From assembly GCA_904419955.1 (NCBI GenBank), contig CAJFTO010000012.1, positions 1 to 64,000 on the forward strand: a stretch of DNA of 64,000 nt, in the 5' to 3' direction. This DNA is from Candidatus Roslinia caecavium. Lineage in GTDB: Bacteria; Bacillota; Clostridia; Monoglobales; Monoglobaceae. Of this stretch, positions 58,233-64,000 are shown piece by piece. A model generated the notes under the pieces. It was not told the origin of the DNA. It worked only from the letters and a program-made list of their open reading frames with translations, and searched no databases. The position numbers were made by a program, and so were the translations under genes. Every line of letters begins with the position of its first letter. The first letter of the stretch is position 1.

Positions 58233-58731
58233 TTGCGCTGCCTCTCTTGAGTCCCGTAAGTCCGGTTCTCACAAGGCCTTGTATCTCGAAATCCTCCATC
58301 AGATCGATAAACGCGTCGATCTTGCTCGGGCCGCCGGTCAACTCTACCGTCATCAGCGTTTTGGAGTAGTCCACCACGTTGGCTCTGAATATATCGCAGA
58401 TCTCTATGACCTTGGTCGTGTCCTTCGCGTTGATCTTGACCAGCACGTGCTCTCTCAGCACCGCGCTGTCCGGCTCGAGCTCGCAGAGATGTTTTACGTC
58501 TACGAGCTTGGAGAGCTGGTTCTTTATCTGGCGGAACGTGTTGTCGTCCGCGTGGGTTACTATCGTCATTCTCGATATCTCAGGGTTCTCGGTCACGCCT
58601 ACCGAAAGACTGTCTATGTTATACATACGTCTTGAAAACAGTCCCGATACCCGGCTGAGCACGCCGGCGTGGTTCTCGACGTATATGGAAAGCACGTGCA
58701 TATCCTTTTTGTTCTCGTCATAACCGTTCAT
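58225..58731 (-). CDS. ilvN: Acetolactate synthase small subunit
   Basis: Regulatory subunit that activates IlvB and confers valine feedback inhibition. 168 residues, the typical length. The N-terminal ACT domain has VENHAGVLSRVSGLFSRR (about 17-34), the valine-binding region, followed by GVTENPEISRMTIV. The C-terminal ALS_ss_C domain starts around 90. The last codons (SATT and stop) run into repeat copy K2, though most of the protein is intact. Co-transcribed with ilvB, 53 bases upstream. Confidence 0.93.
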   Translation of the reverse strand: MNGYDENKKDMHVLSIYVENHAGVLSRVSGLFSRRMYNIDSLSVGVTENPEISRMTIVTHADDNTFRQIKNQLSKLVDVKHLCELEPDSAVLREHVLVKINAKDTTKVIEICDIFRANVVDYSKTLMTVELTGGPSKIDAFIDLMEDFEIQGLVRTGLTGLKRGSATT

Positions 58732-58784
58732 ATGCTATAACCTCCGTTCTAAATTATTGTTATCTATCTTTGGATCCATACGCG

Positions 58785-60464
58785 TCAGTCCAAGCTGATC
58801 TCCAGGATCGGCTCCTCTATCGACTCGCCGCCCGGCACCATCGGCAGGACGTTGTTGTCCGGGTTTACTACGCAGTTGATCAGCGCGGGTTTGGTCTTAT
58901 CCGCAAGCGCCGCCTGGATCGCCGCCTCGAACTCCTCGGCGTTAGTCACCGTGAACGCGTTCGCGCCCAGACCCTTCGCGACCATGTCGTAGTCGGTCTT
59001 CTTATCGAGGGTCGTGTTTGAGAAACGCTTCCCGTAAAAGAGTCTCTGCCACTGTCTTACCATGCCCAAAACGTTGTTGTTAATCAAAATATCTATTACC
59101 TGCAGCTCCTCCTTCGCGGCGGTCGCAAGCTCCTGCATATTCATATGGAAACAGCCGTCGCCGGTCACGTTTATTACGGTCTTGTCGGGGTTCGCCACCT
59201 TGGCGCCTATCGCCGCGCCGAGTCCGAAGCCCATCGTTCCGAGTCCGCCCGAGCTGATGAAGTGTCTCGGCTTGTTTATCTTGAAGTACTGCGCGGTCCA
59301 CATCTGGTGCTGGCCTACGTCGGTAACGATTATCGCGTCGTCGCCGACTATCCGGTTGAGTCTCTCGACCACGTACTGCGGGTTAAACTCGTCGCTTCCC
59401 GGATGGCATACCGGATATTCTTCTTTCCACTTATAGATCTGTTCCATCCAGTCCTTGTGCTCAAGCTTGGAGAGTCTCTTATTCAGCTCGTCCAAGACCG
59501 CTTTAGCGTCGCCTATGAGATGAGCGTCGGTCATGATGTTCTTATCTATCTCCGCGACGTCCGCGTCGATATGTACGACCTTGGCGTTCTTCGCGAACGA
59601 ATCCGGCGCGCAGGTCACTCTCTCGGAGAATCTCGCGCCTATGGCAATCAAAAGGTCGCAGTTCTTTATCGCGAGCGAGGTGATCTTTGTTCCGTGCATG
59701 CCTATCATCCCAGTGAAATTGGGATCGCTCTCGGGGAACGCGCCTATGCCCATCAGCGAGGTCGTTATCGGCGCGTCTACCAGCTCTCTGAACTTGATAA
59801 GCTGCTCCGACGCCCCCGCGGCTATTACGCCGCCGCCCGCGTATATGAACGGACGCTCCGCCGCGTTTATCATCTCTATTACTTTGTCGAAATCCTCGAC
59901 CTCGGATTGCATCTTATAGTTATCGATCTTCTTAGGTATCTGTTTGGTATACTCCGCGGTGTTGGCGGTCGCGTCCTTGGTTATATCTATGAGGACCGGT
60001 CCCGGACGTCCGGACGCCGCTATCTCAAACGCCCTTCTTATGGTCGGGGCGATATCTTCCGCCTTCTTTACCAGGAAGCTGTGCTTGGTTATCGGCATAG
60101 TTACGCCTACTATATCCACCTCTTGGAATGAATCCTTACCCAAAGAATTGGTCGCGACGTTACAGGTTATCGCCACTATCGGGATAGAGTCCATATACGC
60201 TGTAGCGATGCCGGTTATGAGGTTGGTCGCGCCGGGTCCCGATGTAGCAAAACAAACGCCGACCTTGCCGGTACTCCTCGCGTAACCGTCGGCCGCGTGC
60301 GCCGCGCCCTGTTCGTGTGAAGTGAGTATATGCCTGATTTTATCCGAATATTTATAGATCGAGTCGTAGATATTGAGTATAGTTCCGCCGGGATAGCCGA
60401 ACACTGTGTCCACGCCTTGCTCCAATAAACATTCGAGTACAATATCAGCGCCGCTTTTGTTCAT
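58785..60464 (-). CDS. ilvB: Acetolactate synthase large subunit
   Basis: TPP-dependent enzyme making acetolactate or acetohydroxybutyrate, first common step of valine and isoleucine synthesis. 559 residues. The catalytic Glu is in SHEQGAAHAADGYAR (about 49). The FAD/central domain follows (about 190-330). The TPP motif GDGCFHMNMQEL..ILINNN is near 430-460. AAAAGGAG precedes the ATG. It is transcribed from a full-consensus promoter with a leader of about 110 bases; no T-box or leader-peptide attenuator seen. Confidence 0.96.
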   Translation of the reverse strand: MNKSGADIVLECLLEQGVDTVFGYPGGTILNIYDSIYKYSDKIRHILTSHEQGAAHAADGYARSTGKVGVCFATSGPGATNLITGIATAYMDSIPIVAITCNVATNSLGKDSFQEVDIVGVTMPITKHSFLVKKAEDIAPTIRRAFEIAASGRPGPVLIDITKDATANTAEYTKQIPKKIDNYKMQSEVEDFDKVIEMINAAERPFIYAGGGVIAAGASEQLIKFRELVDAPITTSLMGIGAFPESDPNFTGMIGMHGTKITSLAIKNCDLLIAIGARFSERVTCAPDSFAKNAKVVHIDADVAEIDKNIMTDAHLIGDAKAVLDELNKRLSKLEHKDWMEQIYKWKEEYPVCHPGSDEFNPQYVVERLNRIVGDDAIIVTDVGQHQMWTAQYFKINKPRHFISSGGLGTMGFGLGAAIGAKVANPDKTVINVTGDGCFHMNMQELATAAKEELQVIDILINNNVLGMVRQWQRLFYGKRFSNTTLDKKTDYDMVAKGLGANAFTVTNAEEFEAAIQAALADKTKPALINCVVNPDNNVLPMVPGGESIEEPILEISLD

Positions 60465-60579
60465 TTTAATACATCTCCTTTTCTAAACTTCTACTATATT
60501 AAGCGTTAAATTTAACCAAAAAGCCGTTATTTTGCTTGAGTAAGGTTAAACTTCTCCTTGCCCAAATAGCTATTTATAA

Positions 60580-60608
60580 ATTATACTCCAAATATCAAAC
60601 CGTGTCAA
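60580..60608 (-). promoter_or_regulatory. ilvB promoter, full consensus
   Basis: Minus strand TTGACA (60603-60608), 17 bases, TATAAT (60580-60585). Confidence 0.85.
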
Positions 60609-60803
60609 TATTCAAAAGAAACAAAGAAAAAAGTCCTAAAATATGAATTTATAGAGAAATATGGGCTTTCATCCCGGATAAGACTCTCCGGTACGCCGCG
60701 AAACGCGTCGGGTCGGCGGCAAGACTCAAAACGCCGCCGGCGCATGTTCAAAAACTTGCGTTTTAAGTATGTATAGTGTAATATAAGCATATATAAGTTC
60801 GTA

Positions 60804-60834
60804 TCCGCCGCGCCCGACAATACAAGGCGGCGGA
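60804..60834 (+). other. Leader hairpin before the DUF5131 gene
   Basis: TCCGCCGC (60804-60811) pairs with GCGGCGGA (60827-60834), about 22 bases before the ATG. There is no T tract. The remaining 60609-60803 stretch shows no clear gene or consensus promoter. Confidence 0.4.
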
Positions 60835-60856
60835 GATATAGACCGGAGGATAAGCT

Positions 60857-61738
60857 ATGCACGATATATGGAACCCGTGGCACGGCTGCGTAAAATGCAG
60901 CGAAGGCTGCCAAAACTGCTACATGTACTTTTTAGACCGCGCCCACGGCAAGGACGGAGGCGATATATACCAAGCCAAGACCGGTTTTAACTATCCTCTT
61001 CAGAGGCGCAGGGGCGGCGGCTACAAGATAAAGAGCGGAGAGACGATCCGGGTGTGCATGACCTCGGATTTCTTTTTAGAGGAAGCCGATAAATGGCGGG
61101 AGGACGCGTGGGATATTATCAAAACGAGGAGCGACGTCGTATTCTTCCTGCTGACCAAACGGCCAGAGCTCGTCCGCGACCGGCTGCCTTACGACTGGGG
61201 AGACGGCTGGGAAAACGTATTCTTCAACGTGACCTGCGAGAACCAGAGCCGCGCCGACGAGCGTATCCCGCTCCTGCTGAGCCTGCCGTTTAAGCACAAG
61301 GGGATCATGTGCGCGCCGTTTATCGGGGAAATAAATATTGAGAAATATCTGAGCTCGGGCGAGATCGAGCAGGTGGTCTGCGGCGGCGAAAATTACGACG
61401 GAGCGCGCCCATGCCGCTTCGAATGGGTAGAATCGCTGCGCGGCCAATGCGAGCGGCATAATATAAATTTCTGTTTTATAGAGACCGGAACGAATTTCAT
61501 CAAGGACGGGAAGAGGTATTTTATCCCGAACAAGCGGGTCCAGAGCGAAATGGCGTTCAAATCAAAAACGAGCTTCGCCGGCAGACCGATAGAGTTTAAG
61601 CTAAAGGACGGCTTCGGTCTGGATATCCCGAAAGAGCTGTTGTACGTTCCGCGGTTCGGGCAAAACTGCGAGACCTGCGGCTCCCGCCCGATCTGCAACG
61701 GCTGCAGCGACTGCGGGCGATGCCAACGTAGGAATTAG
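60857..61738 (+). CDS. DUF5131 (phage Gp37/Gp68-type) protein
   Basis: 293 residues. Members start WNPWxGCxxxSxGCxNCY, exactly as here (residues 5-22: CVKCSEGCQNCY), a cysteine-rich N-terminus thought to bind an Fe-S cluster. Later blocks VCMTSDFFLEEAD, VFFLLTKRPE, VTCENQ and APFIGEI also fit. The biochemical role is unknown. The family is common in phages and mobile islands and also on chromosomes. An extra C-terminal tail has seven cysteines (CETCGSRPICNGCSDCGRC). GGAGG precedes the ATG. The final residues QRRN and stop codon are repeat copy L sequence. No other phage gene is nearby. Confidence 0.85.
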   Translation: MHDIWNPWHGCVKCSEGCQNCYMYFLDRAHGKDGGDIYQAKTGFNYPLQRRRGGGYKIKSGETIRVCMTSDFFLEEADKWREDAWDIIKTRSDVVFFLLTKRPELVRDRLPYDWGDGWENVFFNVTCENQSRADERIPLLLSLPFKHKGIMCAPFIGEINIEKYLSSGEIEQVVCGGENYDGARPCRFEWVESLRGQCERHNINFCFIETGTNFIKDGKRYFIPNKRVQSEMAFKSKTSFAGRPIEFKLKDGFGLDIPKELLYVPRFGQNCETCGSRPICNGCSDCGRCQRRN

Positions 61739-61896
61739 GGATTAGAGAATAGAGCGTTGAAACGAGCGGCTGTAACGCCTGACGGATAATTATGCGGAAA
61801 TGGGATACTTTGTTTTTCTCTGCGGTTTAGAGGCCGTAAAAACGGCAATAAGAGCCTTTTGGGTTTCCTAATACCTAATTACTAACGTCTACGCTG
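61724..61896. repeat. Palindromic repeat copy L
   Basis: 173 bp from CAACGTAGGAATTAGGG to TAACGTCTACGCTG, arm GAGCGGCTGTAACGCC, core GGGATACTTTGTTTTTC. It supplies the stop of the DUF5131 gene. Confidence 0.82.
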
Positions 61897-61911
61897 TAAA
61901 GGAATTGTAAA

Positions 61912-61940
61912 TTGACGGATTACGTCGAATGAGATATAAT
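61912..61940 (+). promoter_or_regulatory. Promoter of the toxin-like mRNA
   Basis: TTGACG (61912-61917), 17 bases, TATAAT (61935-61940), 16 bases downstream of repeat copy L. Predicted start near 61947. Confidence 0.8.
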
Positions 61941-61966
61941 TATCGTTAGCAGAAATTGGAACTTAG

Positions 61967-62000
61967 CGGTTATCCTCTCTACTTCTATAAAGAAGGGAGG
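61967..62000 (+). promoter_or_regulatory. Leader structure sequestering a Shine-Dalgarno sequence
   Basis: CTTCT (61982-61986) pairs with AGAAG (61991-61995), and CCTC (61974-61977) pairs with GAGG (61997-62000), so GGAGG is folded away. CGGTTATCCTC (61967-61977) is also perfectly complementary to GAGGATAACCG at 62167-62177 beyond the terminator. Confidence 0.55.
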
Positions 62001-62047
62001 TGTTATCCCATTCAAGACTTATGTCGAAGAAAGGGGTGATATTTGCT

Positions 62048-62119
62048 GTGAAGTATATACTTAGAGTACTTGTACTCATTGTTATATTTCTCATAGTTTT
62101 TTCTATGAAAGCAATATAG
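62048..62119 (+). CDS. Small hydrophobic peptide, type I toxin-like
   Basis: 23 residues from GTG (62048-62050): MKYILRVLVLIVIFLIVFSM plus KAI, one transmembrane helix with a basic N-terminus. AAGGGGTGAT (62031-62040), close to a full complement of the 16S tail, lies 7 bases before the GTG. The frame continues upstream to ATG 62021 (32 residues, adding MSKKGVIFA), which has no site at proper spacing. A strong promoter precedes it, the stop codon lies in the terminator stem, and a convergent promoter on the other strand could make antisense RNA. Size, hydrophobicity and layout match membrane toxins of type I systems. No named family recognised; toxicity is inferred. Confidence 0.62.
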   Translation: MKYILRVLVLIVIFLIVFSMKAI

Positions 62120-62166
62120 CCGCCGGCAAAACCCAAAAGCGGCGGCTATATTCGTAGTCGTTTTTT
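62113..62166 (+). terminator. Terminator of the toxin-like mRNA
   Basis: AATATAGCCGCCG and CGGCGGCTATATT form a perfect 13-bp stem (62113-62125 and 62140-62152) with a 14-base loop. Six T follow at 62161-62166. The TAG stop codon lies in the 5' arm. The stem is symmetrical and could form in an antisense RNA too. Confidence 0.8.
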
Positions 62167-62193
62167 GAGGATAACCGAAACAGTTCCCTTTCT
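62113..62193 (-). ncRNA. Putative antisense RNA to the toxin-like mRNA
   Basis: The promoter below would start a minus-strand RNA near 62193. It reads through the complement of the mRNA 3' end, including the terminator stem. No protein gene follows on this strand before the ilvB region, so the promoter's product is most likely noncoding. The 3' end is uncertain; the coordinates give the minimum overlap. It would carry the sequence CGGTTATCCTC, also found in the mRNA leader. Confidence 0.5.
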
Positions 62194-62199
62194 GCTTTT

Positions 62200-62228
62200 A
62201 TTATACATCAAAATCTCCCCGCAGTCAA
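62200..62228 (-). promoter_or_regulatory. Convergent promoter for the putative antisense RNA
   Basis: Minus strand TTGACT (62223-62228), 17 bases, TATAAT (62200-62205). Confidence 0.75.
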
Positions 62229-62229
62229 G

Positions 62230-62348
62230 CAAAATAATCGGCGTAAATTGGACGCTCTGTTTTTCCCAAACGCTTCAGCCGCCGCTAACACGTTACAGCA
62301 GCCCATTTTACCCCCTATTCGCTATTCTCTGCATTCGCTATTTTCTAA
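62230..62348. repeat. Palindromic repeat copy M (right half)
   Basis: Core remnant GGACGCTCTGTTTTTCCC, arm CGTTACAGCAGCCCATTTTA, right end CCCCCTATTCGCTATTCTC. The left half is absent, replaced by the antisense promoter. Confidence 0.7.
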
Positions 62349-62368
62349 CCAATAAACGGGAAGTTGTT

Positions 62369-62809
62369 TTATTCGCCTTCTAAGATACTTAATATTTGAG
62401 TTTTAGGCTCAAATTCCTCGTCCGTTTTTCTTAATTCGTCTAAACTCCACCATTTAAGGTTATAAAAAGTATCCTTTTCAATTTTCTCCATATTTTCCAA
62501 CGAGAAATCAGTAGTCTTCGGTATGCGAACCAAGTAATATTCTTCGTGACTTATAAACTTTCCCTTTTTGCCGTCGAACGGAATATCCAACGATAGTATG
62601 CTCTCGCCATTTACGTCTACGTTTAACCCCAGTTCCTCGAACAATTCTCTCTTTAACGCCTGACGAAAATCCTCGCCTTCCTCTACTCCGCCTCCGGGCG
62701 TAACCCACAGAATTTTCAATACTCTCGTAAAACGAAATTCAAACTTCTGTAAAAGGATTTCATTGTTTTCATTAAGAATAAACGCTCGGGCGCTATTACG
62801 AACGCGCAT
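62369..62809 (-). CDS. Nudix hydrolase
   Basis: 146 residues. The Nudix box is perfect: G40-x5-E46-x7-R54-E-L-F-E-E-L-G-L62, so it should hydrolyse a nucleoside diphosphate derivative with Mg. The N-terminus (VRNSARAFILNENNEILLQK) and the C-terminal WWSLDELRKTDEEF are family-like. The substrate cannot be told. GGAGG at about 62817-62823 precedes the ATG. It is AT-rich relative to neighbours and transcribed alone. Confidence 0.9.
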   Translation of the reverse strand: MRVRNSARAFILNENNEILLQKFEFRFTRVLKILWVTPGGGVEEGEDFRQALKRELFEELGLNVDVNGESILSLDIPFDGKKGKFISHEEYYLVRIPKTTDFSLENMEKIEKDTFYNLKWWSLDELRKTDEEFEPKTQILSILEGE

Positions 62810-62921
62810 ATAGCAATACCTCCTTCAAACAATGTTGCTATAACAAGATTATACCGCAAAAACAGCTAAAAATCAACGCATAAAGTTAGAAGATCGCGGC
62901 GCCGGCGTTTGCTTCTTCAAA

Positions 62922-62963
62922 TAAAAAAGAACGGGAGAGGGAGCGTTATTCTTCCCATCCCGT
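62922..62963 (-). terminator. fba terminator
   Basis: A 13-position stem with two mismatches (62931-62943 and 62951-62963, 7-base loop), followed on the minus strand by TTCTTTTTTAT. It lies 65 bases after the fba stop. Confidence 0.75.
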
Positions 62964-63028
62964 CCTACGCGGCGTTTGCAGGCCGAAAAGACCCGCGGCG
63001 CCATATCTTTTCTATATTATTTTATCTA

Positions 63029-63880
63029 TTACGCCTTACCGTTCGAGCCGAAGAGTCTTATCTTCTCGATTACCTTAGCTTTAACGTTCTCTCTCGCGGG
63101 GCCTATATACTTACGCAGATCGAACAATTCGGGATCGGCCGCGAATATCTCTCTCACCTTATCAGTATAAGCGCATCTTAATTCTGTATCGATATTGATC
63201 TTGTTTATGCCGAGAGACACGGCTTTCTTGATGCTTTCGTCGCTTACGCCCGACGCGCCGTGGAGAACTATCGGCATGTTCAGGTCCTTCTTGATCGTGT
63301 CGAGTCTGTCGAAGTCGAGCTTCGGAACGCCCTTATACTTGCCGTGAGCCGTGCCTATCGCTATAGCGAGATAGTCCACGCCGGTCTCGGCTACGAATCT
63401 CTTAGCCTCTTCGGGATCAGTGTACATCGCGTCCTTCTCGTCGACCTTAATGTTGTCCTCTATGCCGCCGAGTCTGCCAAGCTCCGCCTCTACCGATACG
63501 CCTACGTCGTGAGCCGACTCTACTACCTTAGCCGTGAGCGCTATGTTATCCTCAAGGCTCAGGTGCGATCCGTCTATCATGACCGAGCTCCAGCCGTTTC
63601 TTAAACAGTTCATGACCGTCTTATAGCTGCCGCCGTGGTCGAGGTGGAAAGCTACCGGCACGCTTACGCTGTTTGCGGCATACGTAACCATCGCCGAGAG
63701 ATACTCGTAGCCTGCGTACGAGAGCGCGCCCTCGGTCGTCTGCACGAACACCGGGGATTTCTCCTCCTCAGCGGCCGTAACTACCGCCTGGAGCATCTCC
63801 ATATTTACCACATTGAACGCGCCTACGGCATAGCCGTTCTTATTCGCGTCGTCTAAGATCTGTTTACCTGTTACTAACAT
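63029..63880 (-). CDS. fba: Class II fructose-bisphosphate aldolase
   Basis: Zinc-dependent cleavage of fructose-1,6-bisphosphate in glycolysis. 283 residues. Zinc and active-site blocks: FHLDHGGSY (about 77), SVMIDGSHLSLEDN (about 98), EAELGRLGG (about 131), AIGTAHGKYKG (about 173), VLHGASG (about 205) and NKINIDTELR (about 224). This length and the ELGRLGG stretch fit the GatY/KbaY-like class II group, so a tagatose-bisphosphate role cannot be excluded. AAGGAGG precedes the ATG at 63878-63880. Its promoter region reaches toward the window end but shows no clear consensus. Confidence 0.93.
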   Translation of the reverse strand: MLVTGKQILDDANKNGYAVGAFNVVNMEMLQAVVTAAEEEKSPVFVQTTEGALSYAGYEYLSAMVTYAANSVSVPVAFHLDHGGSYKTVMNCLRNGWSSVMIDGSHLSLEDNIALTAKVVESAHDVGVSVEAELGRLGGIEDNIKVDEKDAMYTDPEEAKRFVAETGVDYLAIAIGTAHGKYKGVPKLDFDRLDTIKKDLNMPIVLHGASGVSDESIKKAVSLGINKINIDTELRCAYTDKVREIFAADPELFDLRKYIGPARENVKAKVIEKIRLFGSNGKA

Positions 63881-64000
63881 TTTTCTTTTCCTCCTTAGGG
63901 TATTAGAGTTATATATTAAATTTTATTATTCTCAATTTTCAATAATATTACCCATAATATTCGCTTTGGCTCGTCTATACCGCAGATTCATATTTATATC

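Noticed and set aside
60465-60573. T-box or leader-peptide attenuator before ilvB
   Set aside because: The leader is about 110 bases, with no T-box sequence, no specifier stem, no run of branched-chain codons and no terminator.

Overview
The window reads as a chromosomal stretch of an obligately anaerobic, low-to-mid GC Firmicute of the class Clostridia, probably a gut- or plant-fibre-associated lineage. The pointers are a ctsR-mcsA-mcsB-clpC stress operon behind a CtsR box, pyruvate formate-lyase beside pyruvate:ferredoxin oxidoreductase, a type III pantothenate kinase, SLH and leucine-rich-repeat surface proteins, a CE12-like rhamnogalacturonan acetylesterase and a citramalate route to isoleucine. 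I cannot name the genus from the sequence alone.

Layout. 1-10 kb (minus strand): the 5' part of purL (cut by the window edge), pflB-pflA and nifJ. 10-18.4 kb (plus): an AI-2E-type permease, a short ComEC and ctsR-mcsA-mcsB-clpC. 18.5-20.6 kb: a secreted LRR protein divergent from an XRE regulator, with shared TGAAAT sites over both promoters. 20.7-24.8 kb (minus): phosphoesterase, coaX, malic enzyme and a C-type-lectin/SLH protein. 25-28.6 kb: GT8 glycosyltransferase and ftsH, divergent from a TetR regulator with a palindromic operator. 29-33.7 kb (plus): a MacA/MacB-like set (adaptor, ATPase-like subunit, permease) whose ATPase-like subunit has lost its catalytic motifs. 34-38.4 kb: a two-gene operon of small unknown proteins, TM2 and DUF2752 proteins, a second AI-2E permease and a HAD phosphatase. 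39-43.6 kb: CE12-like esterase, NCS2 purine permease, tRNA-Lys. 44-49 kb (plus): carA and carB. 49.4-60.5 kb (minus): a branched-chain amino acid block, ilvB-ilvN, ilvC, ilvD, cimA, leuC, leuD, leuB. 60.9-64 kb: a DUF5131 protein, a type I toxin-antitoxin-like locus, a Nudix hydrolase and class II fructose-bisphosphate aldolase.

Two things stand out. First, a family of about 185-bp imperfectly palindromic repeats (about 14 full or partial copies, 24-62 kb) fills many intergenic gaps. Its ends carry ATTAG heptads and begin CAACGTAG. Seven genes take their stop codon and last residues from a copy, one gene takes its ribosome binding site from one, and three copies form a tandem array between carA and carB. 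Second, at 61.91-62.23 kb a consensus promoter drives a leader with a partly sequestered Shine-Dalgarno sequence, a 23-residue hydrophobic peptide and a strong terminator. A second consensus promoter faces it on the opposite strand with no protein gene ahead of it. This is the architecture of a type I toxin with an antisense RNA.

Metabolically the branched-chain genes form a pathway. Citramalate synthase plus LeuCD and LeuB would make 2-oxobutyrate, and IlvBN, IlvC and IlvD would carry it to the isoleucine and valine oxoacids. PFL and PFOR are the two anaerobic exits from pyruvate.
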